64,000 bases of DNA from Desulfuromonas sp964536375 (lineage in GTDB: Bacteria > Desulfobacterota > Desulfuromonadia > Desulfuromonadales > Desulfuromonadaceae): positions 1 to 64,000 of the forward strand of contig CAZHXF010000001.1 of the NCBI GenBank assembly GCA_964536375.1, read 5' to 3'. Made by a program: the position numbers and the translations under genes. Below the pieces are notes generated by a model. It ran no database searches and had not been told where the DNA came from. It saw only the letters and a program-made list of their open reading frames with translations. Positions 60,318-64,000 of the stretch are shown here, piece by piece (the stretch's first letter is position 1; each line of letters starts with the position of its first letter).

Positions 60318-60851
60318 ATGGCAATGAAGTGGTATGGAGTACACACGTATTCTGGATTTGAGTATAAAGTAAAGCTCAGTCTGGAAGAGCGTATACGGAT
60401 GATGGGTGTTGAGGATCAGTTTGGTGAGATCCTTGTTCCTTCCGAAGCTGTGGTGGAATTAAAAAATGGCGAGAGGAAGACTTCTACACGCAAGTTTTTC
60501 CCCGGCTATATTTTAGTTCAACTAGAGCTAGATAGCGAGACTTGGCATGTCGTTAAAGATACGGCTAAGGTGACCGGTTTTGTTGGCGGAGGTACTTCTC
60601 CTCCACCTATTCCTGATGCTGAAGTAGCTAAAATAATGGCGCGGATGGAAGAGGGTGCTGAGAAGCCGAAGCCAAAAGTGCTTTATGGGGTTGGCGAGAC
60701 GGTGCGGGTTGTCGATGGTCCATTTCTTAATTTTACAGGTGTGGTTGAAGACGTCAATCCTGACAAGGGTAAACTGAAAGTAATGGTTAGTATTTTTGGT
60801 CGGGTTACCCCTGTTGAATTGGATTTTATACAGGTAGAGAAGACCAGCTAG
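60318..60851 (+). CDS. nusG: transcription termination/antitermination factor NusG
   Basis: 177 residues. The NGN domain (WYGVHTYSGFEYKVK; FFPGYILVQLELD) is followed by a KOW domain (GETVRVVDGPFLNFTGVVEDVN). It binds RNA polymerase and couples it to Rho or the ribosome. It has its usual place between secE and rplK. Confidence 0.97.
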   Translation: MAMKWYGVHTYSGFEYKVKLSLEERIRMMGVEDQFGEILVPSEAVVELKNGERKTSTRKFFPGYILVQLELDSETWHVVKDTAKVTGFVGGGTSPPPIPDAEVAKIMARMEEGAEKPKPKVLYGVGETVRVVDGPFLNFTGVVEDVNPDKGKLKVMVSIFGRVTPVELDFIQVEKTS

Positions 60852-60879
60852 TCTGGAATAATAAGTCAAGGAGCTAGTA

Positions 60880-61302
60880 ATGGCTAAAAAGGTTGTTAAG
60901 CAAATTAAGTTGCAAATTCCTGCCGGGAAAGCGAATCCATCGCCTCCAGTTGGTCCGGCACTCGGTCAAGCCGGTGTCAATATTATGGAATTTTGTAAGG
61001 CGTTTAATGCAAAAACCCAGGATAAAGACGGCATGATAACACCTGTCGTTATAACGGTTTATGCAGATCGTTCTTTTAGTTTTGTCACTAAAACACCCCC
61101 AGCGGCAGTTTTGTTGCTTAAAGCCGCAAATATAAAGAGTGGCTCTGGGGTGCCGAATAAAACTAAAGTAGGTAAGGTTACCGTGGATCAGGTGCGTGAG
61201 ATAGCACGCCTTAAAATGCCTGATTTGAACTCTTTTGATGAAGATGCTGCATTTAGAACCATTTCTGGTACTGCGCGTAGCATGGGTCTTGAAGTCGAAT
61301 AA
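60880..61302 (+). CDS. rplK: 50S ribosomal protein L11
   Basis: 140 residues. IKLQIPAGKANPSPPVGPALGQ is the family N-terminus (quoted in part) and FVTKTPPAAVLLLKAA follows. It binds the GTPase centre of 23S rRNA. AAGGAG precedes the ATG. Confidence 0.97.
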   Translation: MAKKVVKQIKLQIPAGKANPSPPVGPALGQAGVNIMEFCKAFNAKTQDKDGMITPVVITVYADRSFSFVTKTPPAAVLLLKAANIKSGSGVPNKTKVGKVTVDQVREIARLKMPDLNSFDEDAAFRTISGTARSMGLEVE

Positions 61303-61319
61303 AGTTGGAGTGACAGCAA

Positions 61320-62021
61320 ATGGCAACAGCAAAAAAATACAACGCTGCAAAATCGAAGATCAACAGAGAAATTTCATATCCTCTTAACGATGCTATCGCT
61401 CTGGTGCAAGAAGTTGCCTATGTCAACTTCGATGAGACTTTAGATGTTACTGTTCGTTTAGGTGTTGACCCTCGTAAGGCGGATCAAATGGTACGTGGTG
61501 CCGTTGTTCTGCCAAATGGCTTAGGCAAGACTGTTCGTGTCCTTGTTTTTGCTAAGGGTGCAAAGGCACAAGAGGCAACGGAAGCTGGTGCGGATTTCGT
61601 TGGTGGTGACGACTTAGTAGAAAAAATTCAAGGCGGTTGGTTTGACTTTGATACTGCTATCGCTACCCCTGATATGATGGGTACAGTTGGCAAGATTGGT
61701 CGCCTGCTCGGTCCCCGTAGCTTGATGCCTAACCCGAAGGTTGGCACCGTTACCTTTGATGTTGCCCGTGCAGTATCAGAATCCAAATCAGGTAAGGTTG
61801 AGTATCGTGTTGAAAAGAACGGTATCATCCATGCGCCGGTTGGGAAGGTCTCTTTCGGTAAAGAACAACTGCAAGAAAATATCGTTACTTTAGTAGATGC
61901 ACTAGTTAAGGCTAAGCCATCAACGGCTAAAGGAACTTACCTGAAGAAAATCAGTATCTCTAGCACTATGGGTCCTGGCGTTCAGGTTGATGTTGCTGAG
62001 GTTCAAGCGCTGACTAAGTAA
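61320..62021 (+). CDS. rplA: 50S ribosomal protein L1
   Basis: 233 residues. DVTVRLGVDPRKADQMVRG, GRLLGPRSLMPNPKVGTV and SSTMGPGVQVD are L1 signatures. It binds the L1 stalk and, in other bacteria, represses the rplKA mRNA. It is 17 bases after rplK. Confidence 0.97.
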   Translation: MATAKKYNAAKSKINREISYPLNDAIALVQEVAYVNFDETLDVTVRLGVDPRKADQMVRGAVVLPNGLGKTVRVLVFAKGAKAQEATEAGADFVGGDDLVEKIQGGWFDFDTAIATPDMMGTVGKIGRLLGPRSLMPNPKVGTVTFDVARAVSESKSGKVEYRVEKNGIIHAPVGKVSFGKEQLQENIVTLVDALVKAKPSTAKGTYLKKISISSTMGPGVQVDVAEVQALTK

Positions 62022-62029
62022 TAAAGCCT

Positions 62030-62205
62030 TTTTTGGCAGATAAGTGTTTATTTGTCATTGAAGATGTTCCCTGTCTAAGACAGCAGGTACTTTTCGTTTA
62101 AAGTATATCGCCTGCCGAGACTGTATGAGGCCACACTGTGCTCTCCCAGTTATTTCTAGATGCAGCGGGATATGTTCTAGAAATCTAGGAAAGGAGGAAA
62201 GTTGA
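62030..62205 (+). ncRNA. ribosomal protein L10 leader
   Basis: A structured leader of about 176 bases between rplA and rplJ. CTGTCTAAGACAG, the GCCTGCCGAGACTG region and paired TTTCTAGA/TCTAGAAA (near 62135-62185) are visible. L10(L12)4 complexes bind such leaders to control rplJL translation. The exact fold was not computed; the call is by position and general form. Confidence 0.65.
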
Positions 62206-62724
62206 ATGGCTATAATGACAAAAAAACAAGTAGTTGAACAATTTGCAGCGAAGCTGGCAACAGCTAAAGCAGCATTTCTGGCTGACTACCGTGGTTTGAC
62301 AGTTGATGAAGTTAACGAGCTGCGTAATAAATTGCGTGATGCTGGTGTTGAGTACCATGTTGTTAAAAACACTTTACTGCGTTTAGCTTCAAAAGATACT
62401 CCGTTTACCTGTTGGGATGAATTTCTGACTGGACCAACGGCAATAGCAATATCTCAGAGTGATCCTGTTGCTCCGGCAAAAGTGTTGTCTGAGTATGCAA
62501 AATCCAGCAAAGTTTTCGAACTTAAAACTGGTGTTCTTGACGGTAAACTGCTGAGTAGTGATGATATTAAGGCGTTAGCTGAGTTACCAAGCCGCGAAGT
62601 ATTGCTGGCAAAAATGCTTGGTTCTATCAATGCCCCAGTGTCTAATTTTGTTGGCGTACTTGCCGCGGTTCCCCGTTCTTTGGTGCAGGTTTTAGGTGCT
62701 ATCCAAGAGCAAAAAGAAGCATAA
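62206..62724 (+). CDS. rplJ: 50S ribosomal protein L10
   Basis: 172 residues. AFLADYRGLTVDEVNELR, VVKNTLLRLA and GPTAIAIS match L10, and the C-terminal helix that carries L7/L12 dimers is present. AAGGAGG precedes the ATG. rplL starts 41 bases after it. Confidence 0.97.
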   Translation: MAIMTKKQVVEQFAAKLATAKAAFLADYRGLTVDEVNELRNKLRDAGVEYHVVKNTLLRLASKDTPFTCWDEFLTGPTAIAISQSDPVAPAKVLSEYAKSSKVFELKTGVLDGKLLSSDDIKALAELPSREVLLAKMLGSINAPVSNFVGVLAAVPRSLVQVLGAIQEQKEA

Positions 62725-62765
62725 TTTTAAATTATTTTTAAGCATATAGCGTAATGGAGATTGAA

Positions 62766-63143
62766 ATGGCTGATATCACAAAAGAGCAAGTAGTTGAGTT
62801 TATTGAGAACATGTCAGTTCTTGAGCTGTCTGTGCTGGTTAAAGAATTAGAAGAAAAATTTGGTGTTTCTGCAGCAGCTCCTGTAGCTGCTGCTGGTCCT
62901 GCTGCTGAGGCTGGTCCTGCCGCTGAAGAGAAAACTGAATTTGATGTAGTACTTTCTTCTATTGGCGACAAGAAAATCAATGTTATCAAGGTTGTTCGTG
63001 CGGTAACGGGTTTAGGTTTGAAAGAGGCTAAAGAATTAGTTGATGGCGCTCCAAGCACCATCAAAGAAGCAGCTTCTAAGGATGAGGCCGAAGACGTCAA
63101 GAAACAACTCGAGGAAGCAGGCGCTTCAGTCGAGCTCAAATAG
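62766..63143 (+). CDS. rplL: 50S ribosomal protein L7/L12
   Basis: 125 residues. The N-terminal dimer domain (IENMSVLELSVLVKELEEKF) joins through an Ala/Gly/Pro hinge (AAAPVAAAGPAAEAGPAA) to the factor-binding domain (NVIKVVRAVTGLGLKEAKEL). The ATG at 62766 has GGAG upstream and gives the normal N-terminus. Confidence 0.97.
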   Translation: MADITKEQVVEFIENMSVLELSVLVKELEEKFGVSAAAPVAAAGPAAEAGPAAEEKTEFDVVLSSIGDKKINVIKVVRAVTGLGLKEAKELVDGAPSTIKEAASKDEAEDVKKQLEEAGASVELK

Positions 63144-63168
63144 TAATTACCTCGACAATTCTGCTATA

Positions 63169-63196
63169 AGCCAAGGTCGTGTTCACGGCCTTGGCT
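63169..63196 (+). promoter_or_regulatory. rplL-rpoB intergenic hairpin (attenuator or processing site)
   Basis: AGCCAAGG (63169-63176) pairs with CCTTGGCT (63189-63196) around an inner CGT/ACG pairing. A T-rich but interrupted tract follows, so read-through to rpoB is expected. In E. coli an attenuator and RNase III site lie at this position; the analogy is by place. Confidence 0.6.
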
Positions 63197-63231
63197 GTTC
63201 TTCGTTCTTTTCTTAATCTCAAGGAGTAGCC

Positions 63232-64000
63232 ATGGCTTATTCGATTGCGAATAACCCGTTATTACGCAAACATTTTTCTGAAGTACAACGTGTTATCGAT
63301 ATGCCCAATCTCATCGATATTCAGAAAAATTCATATAAGCGATTCCTTCAAGTCGAGTTGCCAGCTAATGCGCGGCAAGATATTGGTTTAGAGGCAGTAT
63401 TTCGCTCTGTCTTTCCCATTAAGGATTTTAGTGAGACTTGTTCGCTTGAATATGTTTCTTATGTGTTGGAAACTCCTAAGTATGATGTAGAGGAGTGCCA
63501 TCAGCGCGGTATGACTTTTGCTGCGCCGGTGAAAGTACGGGTTCGTTTGGTGTCTTGGGATGTAGATAAAGATACCAATGTGCAGTCGATTCGTGACATC
63601 AAGGAGCAGGAAGTTTATTTTGGTGAAATTCCCCTGATGACACAAAACGGTACCTTTGTTATCAATGGTACTGAGCGGGTTATTGTCAGCCAGCTGCATC
63701 GTTCTCCCGGTGTTTTTTACGATCATGACAAAGGTAAGACCCATTCCAGTGGCAAGCTATTATACAGTGCGCGCGTTATCCCATATCGTGGTTCATGGTT
63801 GGATTTTGATTTCGACCATAAAGATCTGCTTTATGTGCGTATTGATAGACGCCGTAAACTGCCAGTAACTGTGCTGCTGCAAGCTTTGGGTTACAGTGTC
63901 GAGGAGCTGCTTAAATATTTCTATAAAATAGAAGAGATTCAGATCGGTGCAGAAGGTTGCACTAAGACGGTTAATCTTGACTTGCTTGCCGGACAGAGGT
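63232..64000 (+). CDS. rpoB: RNA polymerase beta subunit (5' part)
   Basis: The first 256 codons; the gene continues beyond the window. The start reads MAYSIANNPLLRKHFSEVQR, followed by PNLIDIQKNSYKRFL and NGTERVIVSQLHRSPGVFYD, all characteristic of bacterial beta. AAGGAG lies 6 bases before the ATG. It is the standard gene after rplL. Confidence 0.98.
   Translation, partial: MAYSIANNPLLRKHFSEVQRVIDMPNLIDIQKNSYKRFLQVELPANARQDIGLEAVFRSVFPIKDFSETCSLEYVSYVLETPKYDVEECHQRGMTFAAPVKVRVRLVSWDVDKDTNVQSIRDIKEQEVYFGEIPLMTQNGTFVINGTERVIVSQLHRSPGVFYDHDKGKTHSSGKLLYSARVIPYRGSWLDFDFDHKDLLYVRIDRRRKLPVTVLLQALGYSVEELLKYFYKIEEIQIGAEGCTKTVNLDLLAGQR

Overview
The window is chromosomal sequence from a Gram-negative bacterium that most resembles a deltaproteobacterium of the Desulfuromonadales type (Geobacter, Pelobacter or Desulfuromonas relatives). 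This placement is an inference. It rests on a complete selenocysteine system that includes YedF, a SelD that is itself a selenoprotein, a DUF4388 protein, a meso-DAP type dcw cluster, and a radical SAM gene directly after ftsZ. Base composition is moderate, with a visibly AT-richer island at the left end.

Layout. (1) Bases 1-2900 are an accessory island. Two small overlapping genes lie upstream of a retron: a structured msr-msd RNA bounded by a perfect 13-bp inverted repeat (705-717 and 944-956), then a retron reverse transcriptase (965-1999). Copies of a GGGGTCAGGTC/GGGGTCAAGTC repeat stand on both sides. To the right follows a repeat array with a nearly identical 153-bp duplication and a fragment resembling the end of DNA-damage-inducible protein D. 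(2) 3081-8081 holds a SagB-type nitroreductase, a hipBA toxin-antitoxin pair between two copies of a dispersed repeat, and an acyl-CoA/AMP ligase; two MITE-like inverted-repeat elements lie in the gaps. (3) 8572-13459 carries housekeeping and conserved genes: an RluA-type pseudouridine synthase, a spermidine-synthase-like protein, a BaiN/HI0933-type flavoprotein, a DUF302 protein and an acetate-kinase-like protein that lacks several catalytic residues. (4) 13793-32495 is an uninterrupted division and cell-wall (dcw) operon: mraZ-rsmH-ftsL-(small membrane protein)-ftsI-murE-murF-mraY-murD-ftsW-murG-murC-murB-ddl-ftsQ-ftsA-ftsZ, closed by a terminator. (5) 32716-37108 has a B12-binding-type radical SAM protein, a flavin reductase and a membrane diguanylate cyclase. 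(6) 37203-48665 is rich in selenium and signalling genes: selA-selB-selD on the minus strand with an in-frame UGA in selD, tRNA-Sec and yedF nearby, plus a GGDEF-EAL protein and a coupled response regulator/CheC-like/GGDEF trio. (7) 48716-57825 holds rlmD-like, ispG, an AAA ATPase, proS, a DUF4388 gene, pyrF and rlmB. (8) 57864-64000 is the tRNA(Thr-Tyr-Gly-Thr)-tuf-rpmG-tRNA(Trp)-secE-nusG-rplKAJL-rpoB block, in the same order as in E. coli; rpoB runs off the end.

How it fits together. The dcw operon supplies the peptidoglycan precursor pathway and the divisome core. selABD with tRNA-Sec makes selenophosphate and inserts selenocysteine, including into SelD itself. The right end supplies translation and transcription. 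The most unusual content is the retron with its two unassigned partner genes, which has the layout of an anti-phage defence unit; that role is inferred and not shown by the sequence. The start codons given were chosen by ribosome binding sites and family length where these conflict with the longest reading frame.
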